A stretch of 64,000 nucleotides of DNA from Gallaecimonas mangrovi (GCF_003367375.1 NZ_CP031416.1:3107501-3171500); one strand, 5' to 3'; shown: positions 44,377-54,371, counted from the first letter of the stretch. The notes: generated by a model not told the origin, from the sequence alone. Numbers and translations: made by a program.

Positions 44377-45738
44377 ATGCAAGACTTAACCCGTGGCCCC
44401 ATCAGCCGCCACATTCTGGCCATGGCGCTGCCCATCACCCTGAGTATGGTGGTACAGACCCTGTATTTGATGGTGGACTTGTACTTTGTGGCACGCCTTG
44501 GCAGTGAAGCGCTGGCCGGGGTAAATGCCGCGTCTAACATCATGATGCTGGTGGTAGCACTGACCCAAATGCTCAGCGTCGGTACTGTGGCGTTGGTGGC
44601 CAAAACCGTTGGCGCCAAAGACCAACAAGGCGCGAATTTGGTTTTTAATCAATCGCTGCTGTTGGCCATTATCTTTTGTGCCCTCACCCTATTAACGGGC
44701 TATGCCATTGCCGATGCGTACATTAATGCCCTGGCGGCAGATGCGCCCAGCCGCGCCGCAGGCCTTACCTATATGCATTGGTACTTGCCGGCGTTGTCGC
44801 TGGTGTTTATCAACTCAACACTCGGCTCAGCACTCAGGGGCACCGGTATAGTTAAGCCCACCATGGTGGTACAGGTGATCACGGTGCTTTGTAATATGTT
44901 TCTGACGCCGGTAATGACCGCAGGCTGGTTAACAGGCTACCCCATGGGCGTAGTAGGGGCGGCGCTATCAACCACGGTTTCGGTTGCCATCGGGGTAGTC
45001 ATCATGGGCTGGTATTTCATGCGCCTTGAGCACACGGTGCACATAAAATTCAGCCTGATGAAACCCCACTGGCCCAGCTGGAAAAAGATATTCAACATTG
45101 GCCTGCCATCTGGTGGCGAGTTTTTGATGATGTTTTTATCTACCGCCATCAGCTATTGGCTGATCAAGGGTTTTGGCCATGAAGCGCAGGCCGCCTACGG
45201 CGTCGGTTCGCGGCTGTTGCAGCTCTTTTTTATGCCAGCGTTAGCGGTGTCGCTGGCGTTACCAGCCATTGTTGGCCAAAACCTCGGCGCCGGTAACGGC
45301 CCACGTATCAAAGAAGCACTGAATAAAACCTTGGCGATTGAAATCGCGCTGATGCTCATTGTGATGCTGCTGTGCCGCTGGCAACCGGCCGCCTTGGCGC
45401 AAATTTTTTCCAGTAACGCTGAGGTTGTCGACTTTGCTAAGCAGTTTTTACACATCATCGCCTTCGTCTTTATTGCCAGTGCCGTCAATTTCACCTGCTC
45501 AAGCTTTTTTCAAGGCATGGGCAACACTTGGCCAGCGCTTTTTAGCTCCATGGCACGCTTGATATTGTATGCCGTTGGCGCTTTGGTTATTTCCCGGCAT
45601 CCGGGCTTTGCACTAGCCAGTCTTTGGCATTGGTATGTGGCAGTTGGCTTTATGCAGGCGCTGCTGAGTTACGTTTTAGTGCGAAGGGAGTTGGCCAAAA
45701 AATTACCCGCCTTAACGCCGGTAACCGTTAGCCATTAA
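44377..45738 (+). CDS. MATE family efflux transporter
   Basis: A 453-residue inner-membrane exporter with about 12 helices in two similar halves, each of roughly 220 residues. The motifs PITLSMVVQTLYLMVDLYFV at the start and GLPSGGEFLMMFLSTA in the second half are typical of MATE (multidrug and toxin extrusion) proteins, which expel cationic drugs or dyes using Na+ or H+. It is cotranscribed with the MarR gene upstream. Confidence 0.92.
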   Translation: MQDLTRGPISRHILAMALPITLSMVVQTLYLMVDLYFVARLGSEALAGVNAASNIMMLVVALTQMLSVGTVALVAKTVGAKDQQGANLVFNQSLLLAIIFCALTLLTGYAIADAYINALAADAPSRAAGLTYMHWYLPALSLVFINSTLGSALRGTGIVKPTMVVQVITVLCNMFLTPVMTAGWLTGYPMGVVGAALSTTVSVAIGVVIMGWYFMRLEHTVHIKFSLMKPHWPSWKKIFNIGLPSGGEFLMMFLSTAISYWLIKGFGHEAQAAYGVGSRLLQLFFMPALAVSLALPAIVGQNLGAGNGPRIKEALNKTLAIEIALMLIVMLLCRWQPAALAQIFSSNAEVVDFAKQFLHIIAFVFIASAVNFTCSSFFQGMGNTWPALFSSMARLILYAVGALVISRHPGFALASLWHWYVAVGFMQALLSYVLVRRELAKKLPALTPVTVSH

Positions 45739-45764
45739 AAAAGGCAGCCTTGGCTGCCTTTTTT
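45737..45764. terminator. Bidirectional terminator, MATE gene and erpA
   Basis: A 13-bp stem AAAAAAGGCAGCC/GGCTGCCTTTTTT with a 2-base loop. Confidence 0.9.
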
Positions 45765-45765
45765 A

Positions 45766-46107
45766 TCAAATCGAGAAGCTCGACCCACAACCGCAGGTCG
45801 TGGTGGCGTTGGGGTTATCCACCAAGAATCGCGACCCTTGCAGGCCTTCGGTGTAATCGACAGTGCCGCCCACCAAATATTGCAGGCTCATCGGGTCGAC
45901 TACCAAGGTAACCCCTTCTTTTTCAATCAGGGTGTCGCCTTCGTTGACCTTCTCATCAAAGGTAAAACCGTACTGGAAACCAGAGCAGCCACCACCGGTC
46001 ACATACACCCGTAATTTCAGCTCTGGGTTCTGTTCTTCCTCAATCAGGCCTTTGACCTTGAGGGCAGCCGCATCGGTAAACTGGATGGGCATAGCTGCTT
46101 CGCTCAT
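45766..46107 (-). CDS. erpA: Iron-sulfur cluster insertion protein ErpA
   Basis: A 113-residue A-type carrier that delivers 4Fe-4S clusters to target enzymes such as IspG/IspH. The three cluster cysteines are present: one in [11 protein letters not shown] and two in CGCGSSFSI at the C-terminus. Close to E. coli ErpA in length and wording ([11 protein letters not shown]). clcA lies just upstream on the same strand, as in E. coli. Confidence 0.97.
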   Translation of the reverse strand: MSEAAMPIQFTDAAALKVKGLIEEEQNPELKLRVYVTGGGCSGFQYGFTFDEKVNEGDTLIEKEGVTLVVDPMSLQYLVGGTVDYTEGLQGSRFLVDNPNATTTCGCGSSFSI

Positions 46108-46185
46108 AAGAGACTCCGAAATCCAAACTGGCGCTATTATCCACCCGCCGGGCCATTGGCTTCAACCACAGGCCATGTAGGGTTT

Positions 46186-47577
46186 TTAGGCGGCGGTGGC
46201 TTCTTTCTCGGTTTGGGCCTGCTGCGCCTGGGCCTTTGCTTTGGCTTCCGCGGCCAGGGTACGCGCCAATAACTGCCCATAAAGTGGTTTACCGCCAAGG
46301 GCTTGCGCCACCATGGTGGCGCCCAAACAGGTAATAAGTAACGGCAAAATCAAAAGGTAGTTATTGGTCATCTCAATAACCAGAATAATACCGGTTAAAG
46401 GTGCCCGTACTGTCGCCGCAAAAAGCGCGCCCATGCCAGCAATGGCAAAGGTACCGGGCTGAATATCAAGGCTTGGAAAGATGCTGTGGCTAAGGGTGCC
46501 AAAACACATACCAAATAAGGTACCAAGGGCCAGCATTGGCGCAAAAATACCGCCCGGCGCCCCAGAAGCAAAACACAACAAGGTGGTAATTAAGCGGCCA
46601 ATAAACAGTAGCAGTAACATGCCTACGCCGAAGCTGCCGACAGTAACGCCTGGAATAATTTCAATGCCGCCACCGGTGAGGTTGGGACCATAAACAGTAA
46701 AAAGCCCAACCAAAGCACCGACCGCCGCGCCAATTTTAAGGCGGTTATTCAAAATGCCTTTATGATAACGGGCGTACCAGTCTTGGGTCCAAATGACGCC
46801 GCGGTTAAAGAGAATGCCAAAAGCACCAAACAGACAACCCAATAGCAAAAACAGCGCCAGCGTATTGAGCGCCGGTGCACTGTAGCTTGGCATTTCAATG
46901 GTGGCTTGCTGGCCAAGAAAAGACCGGCAAACGATATTGGCAACCACGGTGCCAATCAGTACGCATTTAATGGAGATAAGCCCATAGCGAAATTGCGGGC
47001 GCATTTCCTCAATAACAAACAGCACCCCGGCCAGCGGCGCATTAAAAGCGCTGGAAAGGCCTGCCGCCGCACCGGCTGCCAGCAAGGCGTGGGCGTTGTC
47101 TTTATTGACCTTGAAAATATCGGCCACCATTTTACCGGCGGCGCCACCCAACTGGACGGTGGGCCCTTCACGGCCTAATACCTGCCCGCCACCCTGGGCT
47201 AAGAAGCCGCCAAAAATCTTGACCGGCACCACCCGCCACCACCGCACGGGGCGCAGGTTATCAAGGGCGCCTTCGATTTCAGGAATACCAGAACCTGCCG
47301 CTTCCGGTGCAAAACGAAAGGTCATCCACAGCGACAGTGCGGTCATGGCGGCGGTCACAACCACAGCGAGTATCCAGCGCGGCAAGCCCCACTGCGCCCA
47401 ATGGCTAATACCTTCTACGCGCCAGGCGAGAATTTGATGAAGGCCGGCTTGAAAGCCGGTTGCAAATAACCCGGCGATAATACCAACCAACGCCGCCAAC
47501 AGCAGAAGCCCAAGCGGAGTCTTATCAGCGGCGAGAAAAAGCCGGACCAGGCTGCTTGACTGTGCTTTAGGTTGCAT
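46186..47577 (-). CDS. clcA: H+/Cl- exchange transporter ClcA
   Basis: A 463-residue CLC antiporter that swaps two Cl- for one H+ across the inner membrane and aids acid resistance. Selectivity motifs GSGIPEIEG, GREGPTVQLG (gating Glu148-type) and GGIFAPMLALGT are present, and the inner proton Glu (FVIEEMRPQFRYGL, Glu203-type) makes it an exchanger rather than a channel. Length matches E. coli (473). It is followed by erpA, a synteny shared with E. coli. Confidence 0.96.
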   Translation of the reverse strand: MQPKAQSSSLVRLFLAADKTPLGLLLLAALVGIIAGLFATGFQAGLHQILAWRVEGISHWAQWGLPRWILAVVVTAAMTALSLWMTFRFAPEAAGSGIPEIEGALDNLRPVRWWRVVPVKIFGGFLAQGGGQVLGREGPTVQLGGAAGKMVADIFKVNKDNAHALLAAGAAAGLSSAFNAPLAGVLFVIEEMRPQFRYGLISIKCVLIGTVVANIVCRSFLGQQATIEMPSYSAPALNTLALFLLLGCLFGAFGILFNRGVIWTQDWYARYHKGILNNRLKIGAAVGALVGLFTVYGPNLTGGGIEIIPGVTVGSFGVGMLLLLFIGRLITTLLCFASGAPGGIFAPMLALGTLFGMCFGTLSHSIFPSLDIQPGTFAIAGMGALFAATVRAPLTGIILVIEMTNNYLLILPLLITCLGATMVAQALGGKPLYGQLLARTLAAEAKAKAQAQQAQTEKEATAA

Positions 47578-47663
47578 GGCGTTTTTAGTCAGTAGGTTAC
47601 GAAGGCTTGGCAGTATATCAAAACCAAAGCAAAAGTTGGCTTTTGTGCGAGCGACTTAATCAC

Positions 47664-47699
47664 TATAATGTCGGTCCAGCCAGGCCAGCCTTGCTGGAC
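47664..47699 (+). promoter_or_regulatory. pyrB promoter and leader hairpin
   Basis: A perfect TATAAT at 47664-47669 with a weak TTTTGT 17 bases upstream. The transcript would begin near 47676. A GTCCAGC/GCTGGAC stem (47674-47680 with 47693-47699) lies at the very 5' end. It has no U tract, so it is not a terminator. Confidence 0.5.
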
Positions 47700-47730
47700 G
47701 GCGCCCTGCCCCAACCTAACGAGGACGCCC

Positions 47731-48747
47731 ATGAACTTCACCGGTACCAATATCCTTTCCGTCAAGCAGTTGGACAGAGATGCCATTAATGACATTTTTG
47801 GTGTTGCCGACCGCATGGAACCCTATGCCCACCGCCGCAAGCGCACCAAGGTATTAGAAGGGGCCATCCTCGGGAATTTGTTTTTTGAACCCAGCACCCG
47901 TACCCGCGTCAGTTTTGGCTGCGCTTTTAACCTTTTAGGCGGTATGGTGCGCGAAACCGTCGGCCTAGCCAGCTCGTCGCTGTCGAAAGGGGAAAGCCTT
48001 TACGACACCGCCCGGGTGCTGTCGAGCTATTCCGACGTGATAGCCATGCGCCACCCAGATTCGGGCTCGGTTGCGGAATTTGCCAAAGGCTCGCGGGTGC
48101 CGGTTATTAACGGCGGTGACGGTGCCAACGAGCACCCCACCCAGGCGCTTTTGGACCTTTACACCATCGAAAAAGAACTCAAGGGCCGCGGCCAAGCCAT
48201 CGACGGCATGCACATTGCGATGGTCGGCGACCTCAAGCATGGCCGTACCGTGCACTCGCTAGCAAAACTGCTGCGCTTATACAAAGACATCCGCTTTACC
48301 CTGGTGTCACCGCCCGAACTGGCGATGCCTGACGAAGTGCTGAGCATTCTGGATAATGCGGGCCACCACATTACCATTACCGATCACTTGGAAGGCAGTC
48401 TCAGCCAGGCTGACATCTGCTACCTGACCCGTATCCAGGAAGAGCGCTTCCCTTCCCTGGAAGATGCCCGCCAATATCGCGGCCGCTTTCGCCTAAACCA
48501 AGCTATTTATACCCGGCACGCCAAGTCCAATACCGTTATCATGCACCCTTTGCCCCGTGACTCTCGGGCCGAAGCCAACGAATTGGATAACGATCTTAAC
48601 GAACACCCAAGCTTGGCCATTTTCCGCCAGGCCGATAACGGTGTTCTGATCCGTATGGCCCTGTTTGCTCTCACCTTGGGAGTAGACAAAGAGCTGGAGA
48701 AATACGACGCCCCCGTGCTTTGGCACTCCACCAAGGCACCGCTATAA
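47731..48747 (+). CDS. pyrB: Aspartate carbamoyltransferase catalytic subunit
   Basis: A 338-residue transcarbamylase that makes N-carbamoyl-aspartate in pyrimidine synthesis. The carbamoyl-phosphate site FFEPSTRTRVSF, the HPTQALLDL segment and the C-terminal HPLPR are present. I start it at 47731, where GAGGA precedes the ATG, not at 47668. It is longer than E. coli PyrB (311). No pyrI gene follows; hemL comes next, so it may work without the E. coli-type regulatory chain. Confidence 0.94.
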   Translation: MNFTGTNILSVKQLDRDAINDIFGVADRMEPYAHRRKRTKVLEGAILGNLFFEPSTRTRVSFGCAFNLLGGMVRETVGLASSSLSKGESLYDTARVLSSYSDVIAMRHPDSGSVAEFAKGSRVPVINGGDGANEHPTQALLDLYTIEKELKGRGQAIDGMHIAMVGDLKHGRTVHSLAKLLRLYKDIRFTLVSPPELAMPDEVLSILDNAGHHITITDHLEGSLSQADICYLTRIQEERFPSLEDARQYRGRFRLNQAIYTRHAKSNTVIMHPLPRDSRAEANELDNDLNEHPSLAIFRQADNGVLIRMALFALTLGVDKELEKYDAPVLWHSTKAPL

Positions 48748-48756
48748 GGAATTCCC

Positions 48757-50037
48757 ATGTCCCGTTCACAAGACCTGTTCAGCAAAGCCCGTCGCCGCAT
48801 TCCCGGTGGCGTTAACTCACCGGTTCGCGCCTTTAATGGTGTAGGCGGAACGCCTCTTTTTATCGAACACGCTGACGGCGCCTATGTCTTCGACGAAGAC
48901 GGCAAACGCTATATCGACTATGTGGGTTCCTGGGGGCCGATGATCTTGGGCCACAACCACCCGTCCATTCGTGAAGCGGTAATCAAAGCCGCCGAAAAGG
49001 GCTTGTCATTTGGCGCGCCAACCGAGTTGGAAGTGGCCATGGCCGAGAAGGTCTGTACTCTGGTGCCCAGCATGGACATGGTGCGGATGGTCAATTCCGG
49101 TACCGAAGCCACCATGAGTGCCATTCGTCTGGCCCGCGGTTACACCAGCCGCAACAAGATAGTGAAATTTGAAGGTAACTATCATGGCCATGCCGACACC
49201 CTGCTGGTTAAAGCCGGCTCTGGCATGCTGACCATGGGCGTGCCCACCTCCCCGGGCGTACCAGCTGAGTTTGCTCAGCATACCCTCACCGCAACCTACA
49301 ACGACTTGGATTCGGTAAAAGCCATTTTCCAAGAAGTGGGAGATGACGTTGCCGCCATCATCGTTGAACCTGTCGCTGGCAACATGAACTGCGTACCGCC
49401 ACAACCAGGCTTTTTACAAGGCCTGCGCGAACTGTGCGACCGCTATGGTAGCGTGCTTATTTTTGACGAGGTGATGACCGGCTTTCGCGTGGCGCTGGGC
49501 GGCGCTCAGGCCTATTACGGTATCAAACCGGATTTAACCACCTTGGGTAAAATCATCGGTGGCGGCATGCCGGTGGGCGCCTTTGGTGGCAAACGCGAGA
49601 TCATGGAGTTCTTGGCGCCGGTTGGCCCGGTTTACCAAGCAGGCACGCTGTCTGGCAACCCGGTAGCCATGTCCGCCGGGTTAGCAGCCCTCGAAGCACT
49701 GGATCAGCCCGGCAATGAAGCGGCCCTTGCCGCTAAAACCGAAAAACTGGCCAAAGGCTTAAAAGCCGCCGCCGACAAAGCCGGTGTACCGCTGGCCGTC
49801 AACTACGCAGGCGCCATGTTCGGCATCTTCTTTACCGACGAAGCCGAAGTGACCAACTTTACCCAAGCTTGCGGCTGTGACACTGACAAGTTCAAACGCT
49901 TCTTCCACCTGATGCTCGATGCCGGTATTTACCTGGCCCCCAGTGCCTTTGAAGCGGGCTTTTTGTCACTGGCCCACAGCGATGCTGACATTGACGCCAC
50001 CTTGGCCGCCGCTGAACAAGCATTCACCGCGCTTTAA
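48757..50037 (+). CDS. hemL: Glutamate-1-semialdehyde 2,1-aminomutase
   Basis: A 426-residue PLP enzyme that forms 5-aminolevulinate from glutamate-1-semialdehyde in the C5 haem pathway. It shows [12 protein letters not shown] at the start, [34 protein letters not shown], the DEVMTGFR motif and the PLP lysine in [15 protein letters not shown]. Length and wording match E. coli HemL (426). It lies 9 bases after pyrB and is likely read with it. Confidence 0.97.
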   Translation: MSRSQDLFSKARRRIPGGVNSPVRAFNGVGGTPLFIEHADGAYVFDEDGKRYIDYVGSWGPMILGHNHPSIREAVIKAAEKGLSFGAPTELEVAMAEKVCTLVPSMDMVRMVNSGTEATMSAIRLARGYTSRNKIVKFEGNYHGHADTLLVKAGSGMLTMGVPTSPGVPAEFAQHTLTATYNDLDSVKAIFQEVGDDVAAIIVEPVAGNMNCVPPQPGFLQGLRELCDRYGSVLIFDEVMTGFRVALGGAQAYYGIKPDLTTLGKIIGGGMPVGAFGGKREIMEFLAPVGPVYQAGTLSGNPVAMSAGLAALEALDQPGNEAALAAKTEKLAKGLKAAADKAGVPLAVNYAGAMFGIFFTDEAEVTNFTQACGCDTDKFKRFFHLMLDAGIYLAPSAFEAGFLSLAHSDADIDATLAAAEQAFTAL

Positions 50038-50046
50038 GTACCGTTT

Positions 50047-50070
50047 GGGGGGATGCCGTGCTCCCCTCTT
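50047..50070 (+). terminator. Possible terminator after hemL
   Basis: GGGG/CCCC paired arms with a 10-base loop followed by TCTTT. A weak stem and tract. Confidence 0.3.
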
Positions 50071-50125
50071 TACTTCCCATTAACGCCAGTCTAGATTGGC
50101 TCGACGCTCCTATAAAATAAAAAAT

Positions 50126-51172
50126 ATGTTCAACACAAGTTGGAGTCTGGCACCAGACAGCCGTCTGGCAGCCAATGAATTGGTAAGGCGCCAACCCCTT
50201 ATGCACGGCGCACGTTGGGGACTTTTGTTTGCCAGCGGTTTTCATCAGCCCCAATGGCTTTTTTCAGAATGTCGCCGCCTGTTGGGCGATATTCCTCTTG
50301 TCGGCGGAAGTTGCTGCGGCATCATCACCCCTGCAGGTGTTGAATATGGTGGTTTTGAAGCCATGCTGATGCTGTTTGACTCCGAGCCTGACTATCGCAG
50401 CTTCACCCACGCTGACATCAACCAACTGCCGGCCTGGCTAGGCCAAGACCATGGTTTGTGTTTTATCGACCTGTTGGGCGAGCTTCACCTTGACGAAAAA
50501 GCGCTGGCCGGCAGCCAACTTCACGGCGGCGCTTTAATCGGCGACTTGGCCATGTCCTCAAGCTTTATTTTCGTGGGTGACCAGGTTGTTACCAACCAGC
50601 TCGTCGTAGCCAAGCTGCCAAAGCCTACGCGTAGCCAGGTTTTCCACACGGCGTTACCCATTAGCGATACTGCAACCATCACTGGCGCCAAAGGTCAGCA
50701 AATTTTGACCCTTAACGGTGAACCGGCACTGGACAGGCTTTGCGCCGTCACCGGGCTTTGCGCACAAGAGCTTCATGGTGCCACCCTGCATAGTCTGGCA
50801 GTGGGGCTGCCGTGGGGCGACAGCTACTCAAGCCATTGCTTGGTTGGCGTGGATACCAACACCGGCAGCCTGACGCTGTTAACAGGTCAGCTTGAAGTGG
50901 GTAGCAAAGCGGTACTCATCACCAAGGTTATTGAGCAAGGCGATTCTCCCACCATCAATCTCTTGCACGACTTTGTCGCCAACCGGCCCAGTTTCTACAT
51001 TAATTGCGCTAGCCGCACTGGCGCCTTTAGCGGTGCCTTAGAAGAAGAATCAGATGCCATTCGCAAGCCGCTTGGTAAAGGCCTGGCAGGCATCTTTACT
51101 GCCGCCGAGTTAATCAGCAATGCCAAAGGGCCGCGGCTAATGAATTGGAGCTCAGAGGTAATGCAGTGGTAA
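50126..51172 (+). CDS. FIST-domain sensor (NosP-like)
   Basis: A 348-residue cytoplasmic protein with FIST N and FIST C domains; SCCGIITPAGVEYGGFEAML (about 58-77) and the INCASRTGAFSG segment near the end are the recognisable parts. FIST proteins sense small ligands; a subset (NosP) binds haem and nitric oxide and is encoded with a kinase or a GGDEF/EAL protein. Here the next gene is such an EAL protein, so a gas-sensing role is plausible. I use the ATG at 50126. There is no clear ribosome site, and TATAAA lies close upstream (50111). Confidence 0.75.
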   Translation: MFNTSWSLAPDSRLAANELVRRQPLMHGARWGLLFASGFHQPQWLFSECRRLLGDIPLVGGSCCGIITPAGVEYGGFEAMLMLFDSEPDYRSFTHADINQLPAWLGQDHGLCFIDLLGELHLDEKALAGSQLHGGALIGDLAMSSSFIFVGDQVVTNQLVVAKLPKPTRSQVFHTALPISDTATITGAKGQQILTLNGEPALDRLCAVTGLCAQELHGATLHSLAVGLPWGDSYSSHCLVGVDTNTGSLTLLTGQLEVGSKAVLITKVIEQGDSPTINLLHDFVANRPSFYINCASRTGAFSGALEEESDAIRKPLGKGLAGIFTAAELISNAKGPRLMNWSSEVMQW

Positions 51173-53010
51173 TAGACCAAGAACTCCGCCAACAGTTAGC
51201 CGCCACTATTGCTCAGCGCAGTGTGCTCACCCGGGAAGTCAGGCGCAGCCGGGTGTTGTCGCAATTGGTGCGTGAAGGTTATCGCGAGGCCGCTCAAGCA
51301 GAAGAAGAAGCGGTGCTGGTGCGCACTTTGCTACACATGTTGCTCAAAACCGGGTTATTAGATGCCGTGGCCTTATTTAAGCCCCAGGCCAATGGCTGGA
51401 TCTGCGTTAGCCAACTAGGCCATTGGCAGGGCGCGTTACCCAGTTTGAGCCCGGCCCAACCGCAGCTGCTTTGGAGCCATCCGGCACAAAAGCCGGGATT
51501 TCTGAGTGGCATCCTGGCTGTGGAAGGGTTCAAAAAGCTCGCATTTAGCAGCAATAGCCAGTGGGCTCTACTGCTCGGTCTTAAACAACAAGAGGGATTT
51601 GGGCTTAACCTCAACGAAGACGAGCTGCCTTTTTTAGAGGCGGTGTTATCGCTGTTTGCTGAGCTCATTCAACGTTTTCAGATGACACAAAGTCTGAAAA
51701 AGCAAACCACCCTCGACAGTTTAACCGGCCTGCCTAACCGGGTATTGGCTTTTGACCGTTTGCAACAAGCCATCGTGGCCCACGAGCCACAAGACGGCCA
51801 CGTGATGGTGATGTTTATCGATTTAGTGCGCTTTAAAGACATTAACGACATCCATGGCCATTGGCTTGGCGACCAACTGCTTACCGCTATCGCTAACCGC
51901 TGGCGAGCTGCCTTACGGCCAGCCGACACCTTGGCCAGATTGGCATCAGACCAATTTTTGGTGATCCTGGAACGGGCGTCCAAGGCCAAAACCGCCGAAG
52001 TGGTTGCCGGTAAACTCCTCGACTGCCTCAAAGAGCCCTTTCGCTTGCAAGGCAAACAAATGCAAGTCGAAGCCCATATCGGCATTGCCATGTATCCGGA
52101 GGATGGCGCCGATCCCTCGGTACTGATCCGTAATGCCGATGCCGCCATGGCGTTAGCGCGCGGTTCCGATGACAGCCCTTACCGCTTTTTCACTCCGGCC
52201 CTAAATGAATCTATATTCAAGCGCTTAGAGATAGAGAACGCCCTACGCCAAGCCTTGGCTAACAATGAGTTTGAACTGGTTTATCAGCCGCAGGTCAGCA
52301 TTAGCGACAATCAAGTAGTGGGTGTTGAAGCCCTTTTACGCTGGCACAACCCGAAGTTAGGCACCATTCCGCCGGACCAGTTTATTCCCATCGCCGAAGA
52401 AGACGGGCAAATATTGCCTATTGGTCTTTGGGTACTCGAAACGGCCTGTCAGCAATTGGCCGCTTGGCGAGAAACCGGTTTTCAGCCCGTGATGTCAGTG
52501 AATCTTTCTGCACGGCAGCTGCGCACCCCGGAGCTGCATCAGCACCTCACGCAGTTACTCAAGCAATATCAATTGTCGCCAGGGCAATTGGAGCTGGAAC
52601 TGACCGAGAGAGCGGTATTGGATGCCAGTCATCCCCAGGTACAGCAATCACTTTATATTTGCCAGAAACTGGGCGTGGGTTTGGCACTGGACGACTTTGG
52701 CACCGGCTTTTCTTCCTTGAAGTACCTTACCGAACATCCCTTTAACGTGCTGAAAATCGATAAGAGTTTCGTACAGGCACTGCCCGCCCATAACCGTGAA
52801 TACACGCTGGTTGCGGCGCTAATCGCCATTGCCCAAAAACTGAAAATGGATGTGGTAGCAGAAGGGGTAGAAACCGCCGAACAGTTGGCTATCTTGCAGT
52901 CATTGCAATGCCCAGTGGTTCAGGGCTATTACTTCAGTCGGCCATTGCAGCCGAAGCAATTGCTGGCCCGCCTCTATCGGCAAGGCCAACAATGGCACCT
53001 AGAGCCTTAG
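51166..53010 (+). CDS. c-di-GMP phosphodiesterase (degenerate GGDEF plus EAL)
   Basis: A 614-residue protein. A coiled-coil-like N-terminus and a GAF-like region (about 30-180) precede a GGDEF domain (about 185-340) whose active-site loop reads ASDQF, so it should not make c-di-GMP. The EAL domain (about 355-600) keeps EALLRW, NLSARQL, ELTERAVL, LDDFGTGFSSL, KIDKSFV and EGVETAEQ, so it should hydrolyse c-di-GMP. The GTG at 51166 with AGAGG upstream overlaps the FIST gene by 7 bases. The FIST protein probably regulates its output. Confidence 0.85.
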   Translation: MVIDQELRQQLAATIAQRSVLTREVRRSRVLSQLVREGYREAAQAEEEAVLVRTLLHMLLKTGLLDAVALFKPQANGWICVSQLGHWQGALPSLSPAQPQLLWSHPAQKPGFLSGILAVEGFKKLAFSSNSQWALLLGLKQQEGFGLNLNEDELPFLEAVLSLFAELIQRFQMTQSLKKQTTLDSLTGLPNRVLAFDRLQQAIVAHEPQDGHVMVMFIDLVRFKDINDIHGHWLGDQLLTAIANRWRAALRPADTLARLASDQFLVILERASKAKTAEVVAGKLLDCLKEPFRLQGKQMQVEAHIGIAMYPEDGADPSVLIRNADAAMALARGSDDSPYRFFTPALNESIFKRLEIENALRQALANNEFELVYQPQVSISDNQVVGVEALLRWHNPKLGTIPPDQFIPIAEEDGQILPIGLWVLETACQQLAAWRETGFQPVMSVNLSARQLRTPELHQHLTQLLKQYQLSPGQLELELTERAVLDASHPQVQQSLYICQKLGVGLALDDFGTGFSSLKYLTEHPFNVLKIDKSFVQALPAHNREYTLVAALIAIAQKLKMDVVAEGVETAEQLAILQSLQCPVVQGYYFSRPLQPKQLLARLYRQGQQWHLEP

Positions 53011-53771
53011 AAAATACGCTCAAACATGTTGCGCAGCACTTCACCGCCCGCTAAGGCGAGTTGGGCACCGGCAGAGCGCATTTTATTAGCGGTGCGGGTT
53101 AACGGATAACCACGGAAGATCCAGCGTTTACGCAAGATATTGTAGTTATCGAAAAAGCGGGCGCGATGGGCCGACAACGGCTCGTCGCAGACTTTTTCCC
53201 AGGCTTTATAAACACCCGACAAGTCCGCACCACGCATAAAGCCCTGCACCCAGTTAGGAAAACGGCTGTAACTCATCGACGACTGAAAGTCGATAAAGTG
53301 CGGTTTACCATCGTGGCCCAGCAGCACATTGCCTAGGTTACGTAAATCCAAGTGCACCACCCCACGGCGATGCATTTCAGCCACCATGCGCTCAAGCTCA
53401 ACAAAGAAACGCCGTGGCAGTTGAGTGCCCGATTCTTTTACAGCCCGTAGCGACTCCCCTTCAATAAAGGGATAGGCCAGCATCAATTCATTGAGCTGAT
53501 AGCAATCCGGCACCACACCATCAATGCCCTTTAAACGGGTCATGGCTTTGGCTTCACGGCCAATAAAAAAGCGGCCAGCAGTGCGGCGAATAGGCCAAGG
53601 ACAGTGGGAGAAATCTTTGATCACTAAATCCAGATCGTCGTCTTGATAACGAAGCACAACAGCGTTGGCAAAGCGCCCTTTGTGCAACACTTTGAGGTTA
53701 TCAAAGCTGAAAGATTTGTCGGGGAAATGTCCAGCCAGGGCCGTCAACACCCGACTTTTCAGTTCATTCAT
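53007..53771 (-). CDS. WaaP/Kdo-kinase-like protein kinase
   Basis: A 254-residue protein kinase-like protein. It has a VVLRYQDDDLDLVIKDF lysine region near residue 45-60, a catalytic loop VHLDLRNLGNVLL (about 145-157) and the metal-binding site FIDFQSS in place of DFG or DFD. The size and loop fit the small kinases of the LPS core heptose/Kdo type or RIO-like group; substrate uncertain. Starts at 53771, with AAGG 9 bases upstream. It is convergent with the EAL gene, and the two overlap by 4 bases. Confidence 0.65.
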   Translation of the reverse strand: MNELKSRVLTALAGHFPDKSFSFDNLKVLHKGRFANAVVLRYQDDDLDLVIKDFSHCPWPIRRTAGRFFIGREAKAMTRLKGIDGVVPDCYQLNELMLAYPFIEGESLRAVKESGTQLPRRFFVELERMVAEMHRRGVVHLDLRNLGNVLLGHDGKPHFIDFQSSMSYSRFPNWVQGFMRGADLSGVYKAWEKVCDEPLSAHRARFFDNYNILRKRWIFRGYPLTRTANKMRSAGAQLALAGGEVLRNMFERIF

Positions 53772-53878
53772 TGCTACAACCTTAACTATAAGACGGTGCA
53801 TCAAAGCTCAAAAACAGAGCAAAAGCTGTTATCGCACCTGTGAGAACAGCAGCAAGCAATAGGGTGGATGGCAAATGC

Positions 53879-54340
53879 CTATCCCAGATTTCCGATCATG
53901 CGGTTAAGAAAACCCGCCAACAACGCCGCTTCGGCTTCGCTAAAGTCGCTAAGCGCGGTTTGATAAACAGCGCTTACGGTGGCTTCAAGCTTTGGCAGCA
54001 ACGCCAGCGATTTTTCCGTTAACTTGAGGGTGACACAACGCCGGTCTTTTTCGTTGGGAAGCCGCACAATGAGCCCTTTGCTCACCATACGGTCCAAAAG
54101 CCGCGTCATTGCTCCTCGGTCATAGTCCATTAGTTGGCAAAGTTGGGCTGGCGCGTCCCATTGGCCTCGAGACAACACGATGACAACACCGTATTGGGCA
54201 GTGGTGAGATCCAAAGGGGCTAAAACGTCATCGAGCTTGGCGGTCAATTGGTTGCGGGTAATGATCACCAATCGACCTAAATCCTTTAATGGATCCAGTG
54301 CTGGTGCATCATCAGTAACCGGCAGCGCGGTAATCGCCAT
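53879..54340 (-). CDS. MarR-family transcriptional regulator
   Basis: A 153-residue winged-helix regulator with AQLCQLMDYDRGAMTRLLDRMVSKGLIVR as the recognition region (about 70-100) and a NEKDRRCVTLKLTEKS wing. A near-perfect 20-base palindrome with a CTGCCTAGGCAG core lies just upstream, probably its own operator. No exporter gene is next to it on the same strand, so its target could be elsewhere or only itself. Confidence 0.85.
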   Translation of the reverse strand: MAITALPVTDDAPALDPLKDLGRLVIITRNQLTAKLDDVLAPLDLTTAQYGVVIVLSRGQWDAPAQLCQLMDYDRGAMTRLLDRMVSKGLIVRLPNEKDRRCVTLKLTEKSLALLPKLEATVSAVYQTALSDFSEAEAALLAGFLNRMIGNLG

Positions 54341-54371
54341 GACATCTCTTTGCAATCGAATTGTCATGTAT

